Below, piece by piece: positions 42,011 through 53,203 of a stretch of DNA of 64,000 bases. The stretch comes from Lichenostomus cassidix (lineage: Eukaryota; Chordata; Aves; Passeriformes; Meliphagidae): contig CM039210.1 of the NCBI GenBank assembly GCA_008360975.2, forward strand, positions 23,149,007 to 23,213,006. The letters are read 5' to 3'. The first letter of the stretch is position 1; each line of letters starts with the position of its first letter. Position numbers and translations under genes: made by a program. The notes under the pieces are model-generated. The model searched no databases. It saw only the letters and a program-made list of their open reading frames with translations, and was not told where the DNA came from.

Positions 42011-43370
42011 TAGATATTGGTGTTCTCGTTTTCTCCCCTTTCTGATTGCATCTTGCTCCCCCCAGTCCCATTTTCGAGCCGGTTACTTCACAACAATTCA
42101 AAATTCAAAATGGCGTCTCCTGCCGAAAAAATTCAAAACCGGCGCTCCCGCCGAAAAATTCAAAAGTGGCACCTCTCGCTCTTCCCCGGCCGCCGCCTGC
42201 CACGCCCTGGGGAAGTGGCCTTGGCCAAAGGACGAGCTGGATTCCCAGCGGCTCGCTCCAGGAGCGGGAAGCTCGCAGACAGCCGCCTGCATGGGGGGAG
42301 CCCGGGGGCGAGGCGTCTGCTCTCTCTCGGCACCCCCGCGCTGCCTCTCGCTGACACACACACAGAAACAGTTTCGATTTCACCGGCACACAGACACACC
42401 GAAACAGTTTTGGTTTCTCCAGCACTCACACACACAGCAACAGCCTCAATCCTGCCAGCACACACACAGCAACAGAACCCCTCCACCGGAGACCAAGCCT
42501 CCACACCTTTTGACAAAATTTCGACCGAACCTTTTACTGGAAATTCCCAGAACTCCAGGCAAAGTCCCCACCACCGGAGACTCCCAAAATCCCAGATAAA
42601 TCTCCCCGCTGTAATTCACAGACACACACAGCTTCACTCACTCCATTCTCACTTTTTCTGTGGCCACAACACACTCTCTTTTTTCGAAATAAACCTGGGA
42701 TCCCTCTATTTAATCACACACATAGATACCTGAGCCCCGCCTATGCAGGTCGCCTGGAGAGAGCACCCTAATTACTCTCTGGACCCCAGACACTCAACAG
42801 TATCCTAAAAGGTTTCCCAGTGGCTGCCCGGCAAAACCCTGGCTCCCATGCGTCAGATGCCCATGGTTCTTGGTAAGGAATACTTGAGCCCCGTCTACAC
42901 AGCTCACCTGGAGAGAGCACAATTACTCTCTGGACCCTAGACACTCCTAAACAGTATCCCACCTCACCCTGCCGACACCCAGAGATTCTCCCCGAGAGCT
43001 CAAACACACCTTTCGCAATCGCTCCCCTCTTTGCACACTCGCTTCGGGGATCTGACAATCAGTCCCCGTTACACACAGTCACACACTCTCACGCTGTCGC
43101 TATCAACCGCCCCCCGCCGGTTACTCGCAGCACCTTTTCTCCAGAGGGTTCATGCATGAATCGCGGGCCACGTACTCTGCACGGGAGGAGCCCGGGTACC
43201 CTTCCCTACTATCTGCGGCCGTTCTTTGAGTTCGCTTTGTGAAGCCTCTTCTTGTTCGGGAATTTAGCCAGCAACGGTCGGCGATTCCGAAGGATATCCT
43301 CAGAGTCGCCGAAAAGAATGGCGGGGAGCCCCTCCTCCGACGTCCTTCAGGACCGCTGAACTTGAGGCTT
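42011..43370 (-). other. ERV-H leader with tandem repeats
   Basis: Long untranslated leader between primer site and gag. It has imperfect repeats of about 40 bp rich in CACACAGAAACAG (42,350-42,480) and two copies of a segment of about 80 bp (starting near 42,727 and 42,885, sharing CTGGAGAGAGCAC and AATTACTCTCTGGACCC). Open frames of up to about 240 codons cross the repeats on both strands but have no conserved motif. Confidence 0.7.
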
Positions 43371-43388
43371 ATCCCAGACGAGTCCCCA
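43371..43388 (-). other. ERV-H primer-binding site (tRNA-Pro-like)
   Basis: Minus strand TGGGGACTCGTCTGGGAT, two bases after the 5' LTR. It differs at two positions from the tRNA-Pro site used by gammaretroviruses. Confidence 0.8.
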
Positions 43389-43390
43389 AT

Positions 43391-44568
43391 TGTGAGAAAC
43401 GATGCCTCACTACTCAAATTTTGAAAGAGTTTATTCACTCTTTTTCATAATACAAATAACGATAAGAGGCTTAGAATGGTGGTCTGCTGAAGTTGTATGG
43501 TCCGGAGGGGTCCGGCCGCCTCAGTCCCAATGGCTTCCGGGGCTTCGGGAGACCTCGGAGGCCTCACCTGGGCCCAAGCTCTCAGCCCTCCCGGCTGTTC
43601 AGCTCTGTCCCAGAGGCGGCTACGGTCAGCCTCAGTGTTCCCAGGCTCGCTCCTTGGAGCGGCAGGGACCACGTGGCGGAGGCGGGTGCCTGCCGGGCAG
43701 GAATGCCGTGGAGTCGCTGGTCGCTTCCCGTGATAAAGAAAGTGCGAGGAGCTGAGAGTCACCAGTGTGCAGTTTATTAAGGGAGAAGCGGCGCGGGGGA
43801 GGCACACCGGGGGCTCTCGGGTGGGGCGGTCCACGCAGCTACCGGGTGCAGAGCCCGGCGGGGCTGGGGTCGCGGCCACACCACGCCGAGAGAACAAAGG
43901 GAGGGGGTTTTTAGGGGGAAATACGGGGTTTCCCGGGGAGGAACAACAGGGGCGGAGCCAACGGGGCTCCGGGACAACATGAGGGACAAGCGGGGGAGCA
44001 AATGAAATATAACTAGGGAGGGGATTACAAGCAACTCATGGGGGAAGCCCGGCAACAGAACATTCTAGTGAGGGCAAGCAGCGGGGGCGGTGATAGGGGC
44101 GGGGAAGCAAACTTTAAACCAATAAACTTAGGAGAAACTTTCCAGGGGAGGGAGAGAGCGGTTTACGGCCCGGCCTCCTCTGAGTCCCAGGCGATGGCAT
44201 CCTCGGCAGCGTCCCCGTGGATTACGCCGACCGCCGGCCTCGGGGACTCGGGATCCGCAGCATCGGGCCGCCGCACCCCCACAGTCTGCCATTACAGAAA
44301 GCGAAGTGCAGCGCTGAGTGCTTAGCCACCGATGGGGTAGCCAGAGGCATGCCTTCTGGCTAGGGGATACAGCTTTTATAAGCCCCCTAACCCCGCCTCC
44401 TTCAGGTGCTCCGATTGGCTCGTTGTCTTCTGATGGATTGGCTGCTTGCCCCGCCCTCTTCTGTCTTAACCATAACACTTAAAATTAGACATAACATATT
44501 AACAAATAACCATAACAAAAACCTCATAACCCTTTACGAAAGCCAACTCCGTGATTTCATTTATAACA
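43391..44568 (-). mobile_element. ERV-H 5' LTR, split by LTR J
   Basis: LTR sequence is 43,391-43,487 plus 44,290-44,568, with the same ends as the 3' LTR. TATA GGCTTATAAAAGC near 44,376. The middle is occupied by LTR J and its TSD. Confidence 0.92.
43488..44283 (-). mobile_element. Solo LTR J, GC-rich, perfect 6-bp TSD
   Basis: TG...CA ends (plus strand TGAAGTTG to CCCCCACA). TSD GTCTGC at 43,482-43,487 and 44,284-44,289. Strand is inferred from TTAATAAACTG on the minus strand near 43,780, followed by a GC-rich U5 of about 290 bp. Markedly richer in G+C than its neighbours. Confidence 0.88.
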
Positions 44569-45100
44569 TCCTCAAATGCAAGGGGGCAGGATTGTGAAAT
44601 AAGCCTCTCTAAACTTCACAAGTTAACTGCAGTGCTACCAGTTTAAATTTTATGATCAGCACTTCATTTATATGCAAGACCATGATCTTCACTTTTTTTT
44701 TTTTAGACTATGCAGCCTTTCAGAGGATACTCCCATTGCTTTCATTTTCTTAGGCTAGAGAACCATTTGTATGAATCAAATGTAGATCAACATTCAGGAG
44801 GTGTTGAGTTTGAAGTAAACAGAATATATTGTACAAGAATTTTGAGATAACTTATTATGCAGGACAGCAGGATATTCTTAAGTTAAGAAGCTCCATTTTC
44901 ATTGAAGAGCAATAAACATGAGGTATCTTTATTTGGACATTAGTCATCTCTTTCCAGTTATTATCTTTGTACCTTTGTAATAGCATACTTTATTATGGAT
45001 CAATACCAACCATCACACACTAAAGCATTACAATTGCCAAGAGCCAGATCTTTATGCTGCAAAGAATCAACACCACCACACTTATGTTCTAATCTACTGT
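44569..45100. other. No recognised feature
   Basis: AT-rich flank of ERV-H. No motif seen. Confidence 0.5.
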
Positions 45101-45402
45101 CATAGAATGATTTGTGTTGGAAGTGAACTTAAAGATCATCTAGTTCCAACCCCTGATATGGGCAGGGACACCTTCCACTAGAGCAGGTTGCTCAAAGCCC
45201 CATCCAACCTGGCCTTGAACACTTCCAGGGATGGGGCATTCACAACTTCTGTGGACAACCTGTTTCAGGGTCTCACCACCCTCACAGTAAAGATTTTCCT
45301 CCTAATATCTAATCTAAACCTACCCTCCTTCATCTTAAGGCCATTCCCCCTTGTCCTATCATTGCATGTGTCCTGGATAACCCAAAATGTTATTGTATGC
45401 CC

Positions 45403-46417
45403 TGTCTGTGCCCAAAATTGTTACTGTCTCTGTAAAACCCGGCAGCTGGAAAAGGAACCACGAGTTCGGGGGTGCTGGGTCCTTTAAGGTCAGGGGTATT
45501 CAGACAGAAGCCTCTTGCCTTTCCCTTTTGTTCTTGCAAGGAAGCTGGGAAGGCGCAATGCAGAAGCCTTCTTTTGTTTCTTGCTGGGCTTCCAAGGGGG
45601 TTGCTTCAGGCAGGTCTCCAGGAAGCTGCATTTCACAATTCTAAACTGCATCAAGGTAAATTCTGCAAATACCTGTCCGCAGTGAGGAGCTGGTCAGGGC
45701 TGAGCTGACTTTCTTTGGTGCTCAGCTGGTCTGTTTTCTCCCCCCACACACCCTTCAGTGGCTTGAAGGCTGCAGTGCTGACACCAGCTGGATCAAGGAA
45801 GAGGCAGAGAGGTTCAGTTCCCAAGTTTCCCAACTGCCAGAGTCTTTCAGCCACCTTTGTCAACAGACCTGCTACCGCCAGAGAGATTGAAGTTTTCTTT
45901 TTGTTTTGTCCTTGTTCCCTGTTGGTTGCTGTTGTTTGGGGAAGAGGGAGTTTTTGTAATCACAGAGGTTTGGTTGCTCTGTTGTTTTTCACTATTTGTG
46001 TTCTCTCTCCATGCATAATCAAGGGGGAGGGCTTGCTGCCATCTTTGTCTTTGTCTCTGGGACTGCACAGTCATCTGCGGAGGGCGCCATCTTGAGGGGA
46101 GGGTTTGTCCGCCATTTTCCCTTTGTCTCTCAGACCACGAGGTCATCTATAGAGGGCGCCACCTTGGGGGAGGGGATTCTCTGCCATTTTGTTTATCTTT
46201 GTTCCCGGGGAGCCCGTGAGATTAATCAGCTTTGTAGCTTGTGATTATTACTGTTATTGTTGTCTGTTGCTGTTTCGTTTTTTTAGTAAACGTATTTTTT
46301 CACTTATATCTTTTTGCATTCATCACTCTTTATTGGTGAAAAGGGGAGTGGTTAAAACTAAAAGGGAGGTAACTAATTTTAGAGTGTCTGCCCCTTAAAT
46401 TGTCTTAAACCAAGACA
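45403..46417 (+). mobile_element. LTR G' nested in LTR O
   Basis: It ends CTTAAACCAAGACA and contains TAGTAAACGTATTTTTTCAC near 46,285. It matches the opposite strand of 62,833-64,000. The left end (TGTCTGTGCCC) is approximate and no TSD was recognised. Confidence 0.7.
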
Positions 46418-46469
46418 ACATTAATGCCTATATAATTTGTGTCAGTTACAAGATGTTTATATAGCTTTA

Positions 46470-46580
46470 GTTATGAGATATCAATATAACCTGAATCATA
46501 ACTTTTACACCTATATAACCTGAATTATAAATTTCTATACTAATATAACTTGAATTATAACTTTCTATATAATGTAATGG
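46470..46580. repeat. Imperfect tandem repeat (about 33 bp, three units)
   Basis: Three units containing TATAACCTGAATCATAAC, TATAACCTGAATTATAAA and TATAACTTGAATTATAAC in LTR O. Confidence 0.8.
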
Positions 46581-47723
46581 CTAGTATATTGTTAACTAGT
46601 TGCTTAATGCTGAATAGACAAAAAACTTCACCAGGTGGGTAGCTTCAAAGGTGGACAAGTATAGTACTAATGAGAAATTGGCAAATGTAAAGCAAATTAG
46701 CCACAGAATACAGAATTTAGACTAGTTAGAACCGGAGAGACCAAGGAACACCATAACTGCCCATGCTCCGAAGACAAAGGTGAAAAGTTCAGATGCGAAG
46801 AAGATCCAGGAAGTCTTCATCAGGGAGGACCTCATGACCACCATGTTGGGGAGGTGCAAGAGCAGTGCAAAAGAACTATTTATAACAATGAGATCATGTT
46901 ATGTAAATTAGTTCCAATGCGTATATGATGATGTTATAGTGACATAGTAACATTAAGTGAGATTTACTGTATAAATAAACCACAGCACTTGACAAAGGTG
47001 GGTGAGTTAGGTGGAGAAATCCCCCTCATCTCCAGTGCTGCAATAAACAAATACCTGCTCTATAGACACTGGTCTATGGGGTTTTATTTCCAGCCTATCT
47101 TTTCAGGCATCAACATGGCATTGCAAAAAGTCCCTCTCCATCTCTGTTGTAGGTCCCCTTCAGGTACTAAAAGGCTACAATTAAGTCACCCTGGAGCCTT
47201 CTCTTCTCCAGGCTGAACAACCCCAATTCTTTCTCTAATAATCTTTGTGGCCTCCTCTGGACTCACTCCAACAAGTCTATGTCATTCCTGTTCTGAGGAC
47301 CACAGAGCTGGATGCAGCACTACAGGTGGGGTCTCATGAAAGACAAGTAGAAGGGAAGAATCCCCTCCCTCGCCCTGCTGGCCATGCTGCTTTTGATGCA
47401 GCCTGGGATACAATTGGCTTTCTGGCCAGTGCACATTGCTGGCTCATGTCCAGCTCTCACCCACCAGCACCCCCAAGTCCTTCTTGGCAGGGCTGTTCTC
47501 GATTTGTTCATCCCTCCAGCCTGGATTGATACTGGGGGTTGCCCTGACCCAGGTGCAGCACTTGGCCTTATTTAACCTCATGAGGTTTCCATGGGCCCAC
47601 TTCTTGAGTTTGTCCAGGTCCCTCTGGATGACATCCCATCCTTGAGGAGTGTCAACCACACCACTCAGCTTGGTGTCATCTGCAGCTACATGGTATATTT
47701 CTACATATACTACTATATGGTAC

Positions 47724-48459
47724 TGTGGCAGGACGTTCCCCCCCCTTCCTCCTCCTGCTCGATGGTGGAAGATAGATAACCCTGGTGGGGTTAACATCCT
47801 GGCAGGGGTTATCTCTTAGCACCCAAAAGTCTAAGACCTCTAACCTTGAATTCATATTTTGGTATGGAGAGGATGTGAAAAGAGAAACAAAAAAGTACAT
47901 ATGTGACCAAGCAGGCACACTTTTATACTATAAAAGACACACTAATTTTCACAAAGGTAGAAGCTTTTCTACACGGACCCTGGAGTGTGAGAAAGCCTCT
48001 CCCCAGAGTCTGGAGGCAACTCTGTGGTAACTTCCTAAGGATTGAGAGAGGATTCTGATGTAGCCCAGCACCAAAATTGGATTTTGGTAAGATCATTGGT
48101 TTCCTCAATTGTATTTTTTCCTTTGCTAGCAATAAAAACAACAATAAAAGGTACCTTTTGCACACTGCATTTTTAGCTATTTGTAGTTTTTCCTATTTTG
48201 TGTAGTATATAATTTGTTTAGCTATTTGTAGTTTTTCTTATATTGTGTAGTATATAATTTGTTTAGCCCCTCGTTCTGTTATTTCTTGCGTCTAATAAAC
48301 AGTAATCCACTTTATATTAGACCTAAATCGGCCGTTATTAAAGAACTTGCGAACGAGACTGGGTCTGGGGGTGCTGGTTGCTCCAAATAGGTTAACTGCC
48401 AGTTGTCACAGGCCTAGGCAACTGGCAGAAATCTATCAACCCCATCTCCATTCGTAGCA
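47724..48459 (+). mobile_element. Solo LTR P, perfect 5-bp TSD
   Basis: TGTGGCAGGACG to CCATTCGTAGCA, TSD GGTAC at 47,719-47,723 and 48,460-48,464. CTAATAAACAG near 48,292 is the poly(A) signal. A unit of about 46 bp (AGCTATTTGTAGTTTTTC) is tandemly duplicated at about 48,173-48,265. Same family as 49,917-50,578. Confidence 0.93.
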
Positions 48460-48464
48460 GGTAC

Positions 48465-49911
48465 ATTCCTCCCATAATATGGTTTTGAGAGGCAGAGGAA
48501 AGCATCAGCAATCAGATCTTGTAAACATGCAGATAAAACTTATTCAGAGATTATCATTACACAAGGGACACTGAGTGGAATTAAAGATCACAAACCCAGA
48601 TGCAGTGTTGATTTCCAGACCTAACTCTTCATAAAGCTTGTATTTTCAGCCAAAGTTTGCACACAAACTAGGTTTGTTGCATCCACTTAGGTCACTAATA
48701 GAAGCTGACAGTTTATTTCTTAAGGGTCCGTTCTTTTTTCTAGCATACAGAATAGCTGAGAAGGCATTCCTACTGACTGCAAGAGCCAAGAACAGGCTGA
48801 TCCAAGAAGCAACTAGATCTAAGCATGGAAATGACCAGACTAGGAACTTGGGCTGGCATTTACTTTCAACTACTTGTAATCCTGGTTATGTCAATGCATT
48901 TCTGAACATATGATCTTCACTAGGACTTTTCACCCAACATACAATTCTGGAATAAGGAATTGATAACTATCAATTTTTCTTTGTTATTCAGACTAGAAAG
49001 AATTTAAGCTGACTACAGGAAACTGCAGCAGCACTTCCTGGTAACAAGCTGATCATAGAACAAACTGGCAGACAGGGAGAGAACAAAGTAACACTGAAAA
49101 ATTAAAACCCCTCAACATTCCACTATAACAAGCCTTTAGTTAGCCAACACCATTCTAACACTTACTCATTGTGGAGTGTTGAGATAAGAAAAAAATCCCT
49201 CATGGAACAATCAGGAGAGAAAGGGGGCAAAACTGAGAACAATTGTAATTTTCTAAATCCTTGGTGGGCCTAGATCTTGAATATTGCAGTCCATCCCATC
49301 CTAAAGAATATTGCAGAAGTAGAGAGTACAGAAAAGAACAGCAAGGCTGTTCAACAGTCATAGACACAATAGGTTTCATGCAAGAAACAAATAAGATTTT
49401 TCAATATGGAAAGATGGTGACTAAATGCAGGAGGGAAATTACTGGATCTAGAGTTTGAATAGGTTTGCTGGAAGAGTTGCAGTTGGAATGATCTGTGGCT
49501 TCTCACATTCCTTAAAATGTGGGAGGCTTAACACAATTCTGCGCTGTAAAAGTACTGTCTCAAGTTGCAGAAATAAGAGGACCATATCTTAATTTTTTTT
49601 TCTACTGGAGGTGAAGAATGCCTTCATATTTCAACAAACTAGCAAGAGAACCCACTACAAATGCATTTAACAGAAAAGTTATCCAGAAAGTTACAGATAT
49701 AGCAAACCTGATTATCTCTAGACACTTTGTGCTCTCCAATAACAAAAAATATTTCATGAGTTGCCCAGAAGTCTGTACTATTATCTGTAAAAGGAACCCA
49801 AACCAACACAACTAAAAATTGGTTTACTCACATATATGTAGTGCTAATTAACAGTCATCTGTTGTATTAGCTGTCATAACTGAAGGGTTATAAAACAGCA
49901 AATACCAAGGA
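48465..49911. other. No recognised feature
   Basis: About 1.4 kb of AT-rich sequence without LTR ends, CR1 or coding motifs; possibly host single-copy sequence. Confidence 0.5.
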
Positions 49912-49916
49912 GTCAG

Positions 49917-50578
49917 TGTGACAGGACCTTTTACCCCTGAGACTTATCTACTTCCACCTCATGGCTAAGTCAGTGGAATAAGCTTGCCTGTGTTGAGCTA
50001 TCTCTGCTGAAAACATCCTTAGCCAGCAATAAACATCCTGCCTTTGAATTCGTGGGAAAGGATAACTAAAATTAGTGACTACAGACACAAGCACTTTTTA
50101 CAACTATAAAAGACCACTATGATTTTAATGAAATCAGAAATCTCTTATATACTCTTTGAGTGTGTAGAGAGTTCTCCTTGAGAGTGGAGATGTTCACCTT
50201 GAGATACTTCCCCAGGGGATTGAGAGGAATTAGGAGATTCTCTGCACACCACTATCATTCATTGGTGACATTGACTCCTAATCTATACTACTTCTTCACT
50301 AGCTCTAACATAGGTACCTTTATTATCATGCACTGTATTTTTATCTACTAGTAGTCCTTTTGTTTATCCTGTGTAGTAAGTCTGTTTAAAGTCTTATGTC
50401 TGTTAATTTTGTGTCTATTAAATAAATAATTCATTTTGTAATAGACCTAATCGGCCATTATTAAAGAACTTGCGAACAAGAGACATTTGGGGTGCTGGCC
50501 GCCCTAAACAGAGCTACTGCCAGAAATCTGAGTCAAAGGCAGGACTTGTCTAAGCTCTCCCCATCACCATTCGTAACA
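49917..50578 (+). mobile_element. Solo LTR P', perfect 5-bp TSD
   Basis: TGTGACAGGACC to CCATTCGTAACA, TSD GTCAG at 49,912-49,916 and 50,579-50,583. TATA ACTATAAAAGACC near 50,102; poly(A) ATTAAATAAATAA near 50,417. It shares TATTAAAGAACTTGCGAAC with LTR P. Confidence 0.94.
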
Positions 50579-50583
50579 GTCAG

Positions 50584-50861
50584 TAAATCCGAATCACTGT
50601 TGAAGTCAACACCCTATAACTAAATGAGAAAGTAAAGTAGTCCTACAAACAACAGCAAAATTTTGTAGCACCATAGACTTTCACAAATGGTATGCTGCAG
50701 GTTCATAGCAACCAAATCAAGTAAATAAATCTGCTGAAAAAATGGGAAAGAAAAAAGATTAATCAGAGGAGAGGGAATTCTTACTTCCAAGTTCCAATCA
50801 CCTTCGTTCTAAAACATGATCTAAAGCTTAACATAAGGAATCTGGATTTTAAAAGTCATTA
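50584..50861. other. No recognised feature
   Basis: Short spacer between two LTRs. Nothing seen. Confidence 0.5.
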
Positions 50862-51041
50862 CTATTTGTATTGGGTTTGTATGGCCAGGTTTTGGTAGTG
50901 GGGGGAGTACAGGGGTGGCTTTTCTGAGAAGCTGCTGGAAGCTTCTGCCATGTCCAGCAGAGCCAATGTCAGCTGGCTCCAGGATGGACCTGCTGCTGGC
51001 CAAGGCTGAGCCAATCAGAAATGTTGGTAATGCTGATGCCT

Positions 51042-51534
51042 TAAATTGCTAGAAAAATTTTTAGATGCAAACACACAGTATAGGAAAGGGGTTTTACCTT
51101 GGTTTAATAGGATCTCAGATGCACACCGACGAACAAGCAAGCCCCGACGATATCTCCCGTATACAATTTATGGACAGCCTAGATTAGAATACCTATCTAA
51201 AAGTCTCCAATAAGAAGTCTAACAAATGAAGTAATTGCCCCCTTATTAAAATTTCCCCCCCCCAAAAAGATTACTACTTAGTTTACAAAAAACATGTCTC
51301 AGTGATGGGGGCCCTGTTCAAGGTTGTGCGTCATGCTTTTGAGATTGTGGGTATGTTTCGTCTTCTCAAAGGATTCTGAGCAGGGCAAGGGGTACTAGGG
51401 TGATAAGCATGTATGGTTAAGATACAGGGAGTAAAAAGTACAGGAACAGGGAAGGGTAAAAGGTTCTATATAAAGGATATATATAAAGAGAGTATAAAAG
51501 TAAAATAAAAAATACAAAAACCCATCAGGCATCA
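51042..51534 (-). mobile_element. Solo LTR L in LTR F, 6-bp TSD
   Basis: On the minus strand it starts TGATGCCTGATGGG and ends AGCAATTTA. TSD ATGCCT at 51,036-51,041 and 51,535-51,540. The 3' dinucleotide is TA. Related to the LTR at 57,442-61,614. Confidence 0.85.
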
Positions 51535-51965
51535 ATGCCTCCGTGATATTTAAGAAGGAAAAAAGTTATTGCACAGATGTAATTGCAGCCAGAGAAGACC
51601 AGAGTGAGAATATGTGAGAGGAACAACTCTGCAGACACCAAGGTGAATGGAGAAGGAGGGGAAGGAGGTGCTCCAGATGCTGTAGAAGAAATTCCCCTGC
51701 ACCCTGTGATGAAGACCATGGCGAGGCAGCTGTCCCCCTGCAGCCCACGGAGGGTATGGGGGTGCAGAGATCCACCTACAGCCTATGGAAGAGACCCACA
51801 CAGAAGAAGGTAGAGGTCTGAGAGGAGGCTGTGACCCTGTGGGAGGCCTGTGCTGGAACAGGCTCCTGGCTAGGACCTGCAGACCCATGGAGAGAGGAGC
51901 CCATGCTGGAGCAGGTTTCCTGGTAGGACTTGTGACCCTGCGGGGTACCCATGCTGAAGCAGCCT

Positions 51966-52432
51966 AAAAGAAACAAGAGGGAGATGTCTTTACAAACAAA
52001 CTGTGAGGCCTGCTGGTAGATACGGCCAGATACTGATAGGTGAGAGAAGCAATGGGAGGAACCATAAATTCCATAGGAATTCCTTTAATTGACACAGACT
52101 GTTACTCACCTAAGGCCGTGCTGAATGCCTGGACTTAGAGAAAAAGAATAGAGACACAAAGAAAACAAAAGGGAGGGGGTGTACATTAGAAAGGGGTCTG
52201 TTTTAAGCGATTCGGGAAGTCTGTACCTCTCAAGTACCTCAACCAATAGGGAAAGAGAGAGGGAAATGTGGCCGGGAAATGAGGATAAAAAGGAGGCTGC
52301 GTACTCTAACAATTTGAGACCCCATGGGAAACTGTCCCATGACCGCTTCCTTTATTCGAATAAAGCTACGGGACTCCTCTGTCTCCTTTTTGTACATAAA
52401 CCTCTGGTGTTTGTGGATTAATTTTCCTGACA
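51966..52432 (+). mobile_element. Solo LTR E with retained polypurine tract, 5-bp TSD
   Basis: The LTR proper is 51,985-52,432 (TGTCTTTAC to TTTTCCTGACA), like the ERV-2 3' LTR. The TSD AGCCT (51,961-51,965 and 52,433-52,437) is separated from the LTR start by 19 purine-rich bases (AAAAGAAACAAGAGGGAGA) that resemble a polypurine tract. Confidence 0.85.
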
Positions 52433-52727
52433 AGCCTGTCCTTGAAGGACTGGCCCCATGGAAGTGTGACCCATGTTGCAGCAGTTTGTGGAGAACTGTT
52501 GCCCATGGGATGGACTGAGGCTGGAGAAGTTTATGGAGAACTGGAGGGACCCCATGTTGGAGCAGGGGAAGGACTCCTCTCCCTAAGCAACAAGAAAAAC
52601 TATGGGTGATGAACTGACCATAACCTCCATTTCCTGTCTGCCTGCACCACTGGGAAGGAGGTAGAGCTGGGTAGGAGGGAGGGGTGGGGGGAAGGAATTT
52701 TCAAGTTCTGTTTTTATTTCTCATTAT

Positions 52728-53203
52728 TGATTCGCCCCAATCGAGCCCAGAGACACTTCAGAGACCAAGTCAGAGAAGTGGGTATTTGCTTTATTCGGTG
52801 CACCGGATGTGTGGGGAATTGTTTCCACCAAACACACATACCTCAGTACCCCAAAGACACAGTGTTATAGGTAAAATCATGAATATTAATTACATTCTTC
52901 AGGATAGGAGTGGTTATACAAATCATTTCTCGGAAGTCATTAATATCATTAGCATGTGCACCACGCATGCTCCGTATGTCCTGGTGGTCTTTGGAGACCC
53001 CCAAAGCCCCCTCCAAGGTGAAGGTCCTTCATGGGATGATTCAGCGGTTTCTGTGCTGGTTTCAAATGCATGTTTAGCTGATAAGCCATCAGGCCAGAGC
53101 TGTTACCTACAATTTGAATTTGAATCAAGAGTTCAGCCTTCAGCCCTGGAAGCCACAGACAGGCGCCTGTGCTGGTGGAAGGGGGGCAAAAGCTCAGAGA
53201 ATC
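52728..53203 (-). mobile_element. LTR M in LTR F (right end approximate)
   Basis: Interrupts LTR F between two copies of TTTCTCATTAT (52,717-52,727 and about 53,204-53,214). The minus strand has a GAATAAAGCAAATACC poly(A) signal near 52,793 and ends CGATTGGGGCGAATCA. The other end is not a normal TG, and the 11-bp duplication is longer than expected, so exact borders are open. Confidence 0.7.

Larger units (their letters stand above)
29716..44568 (-). mobile_element. ERV-H: minus-strand class I provirus with nested insertions
   Basis: 5' LTR 43,391-44,568 and 3' LTR 29,716-30,091 share a 4-bp TSD TCCT (29,712-29,715 and 44,569-44,572). In between, on the minus strand, are a tRNA-Pro-like primer site, leader, gag, protease, RT connection, RNase H, integrase, an env start and a polypurine tract. 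The element is interrupted by a truncated ERVL (33,429-40,365) containing ERVL-B, a solo LTR in integrase (30,969-31,850) and LTR J in the 5' LTR (43,488-44,283). Most of the RT and env are deleted. The LTRs differ by roughly 14 of about 376 aligned bases by eye. Confidence 0.88.
45369..47113 (+). mobile_element. LTR O inserted in CR1, 4-bp TSD, itself split
   Basis: Interrupts the CR1 with CATG on both sides (45,365-45,368 and 47,114-47,117); comparison with intact CR1 sequence supports this breakpoint. The right part has TGTATAAATAAACCAC near 46,968 and GCAATAAACAAATACC near 47,040. An LTR of another family occupies about 45,403-46,417. The 4-bp TSD suggests a class I element. Confidence 0.75.
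45101..47700 (-). repeat. CR1 LINE 3' portion, split by LTR O
   Basis: CR1 sequence at 45,101-45,368 (3' end, with GATCATCTAGTTCCAACCCC on the plus strand) and 47,118-47,700 (CTGGATGCAGCACTACAGGT; TTGAGTTTGTCCAGGTCCCT). The pieces join at the LTR O insertion point. The remaining RT frame is broken. Confidence 0.88.

Noticed and set aside
42017..42733. A 238-codon plus-strand open frame
   Set aside because: Antisense to the ERV-H leader and made largely of CACACA-type repeats; other frames are equally open.
46080..46240. Repeated GGCGCC motifs as possible regulatory operators
   Set aside because: They recur in the other copy of this LTR (63,360-63,480) and are simply part of its sequence; no function can be assigned from sequence alone.
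48465..49911. Host exon candidates in the non-repeat spacers (also 53,431-54,785 and 56,412-57,435)
   Set aside because: Open frames are short, with no domain motif or plausible splice-site pattern.
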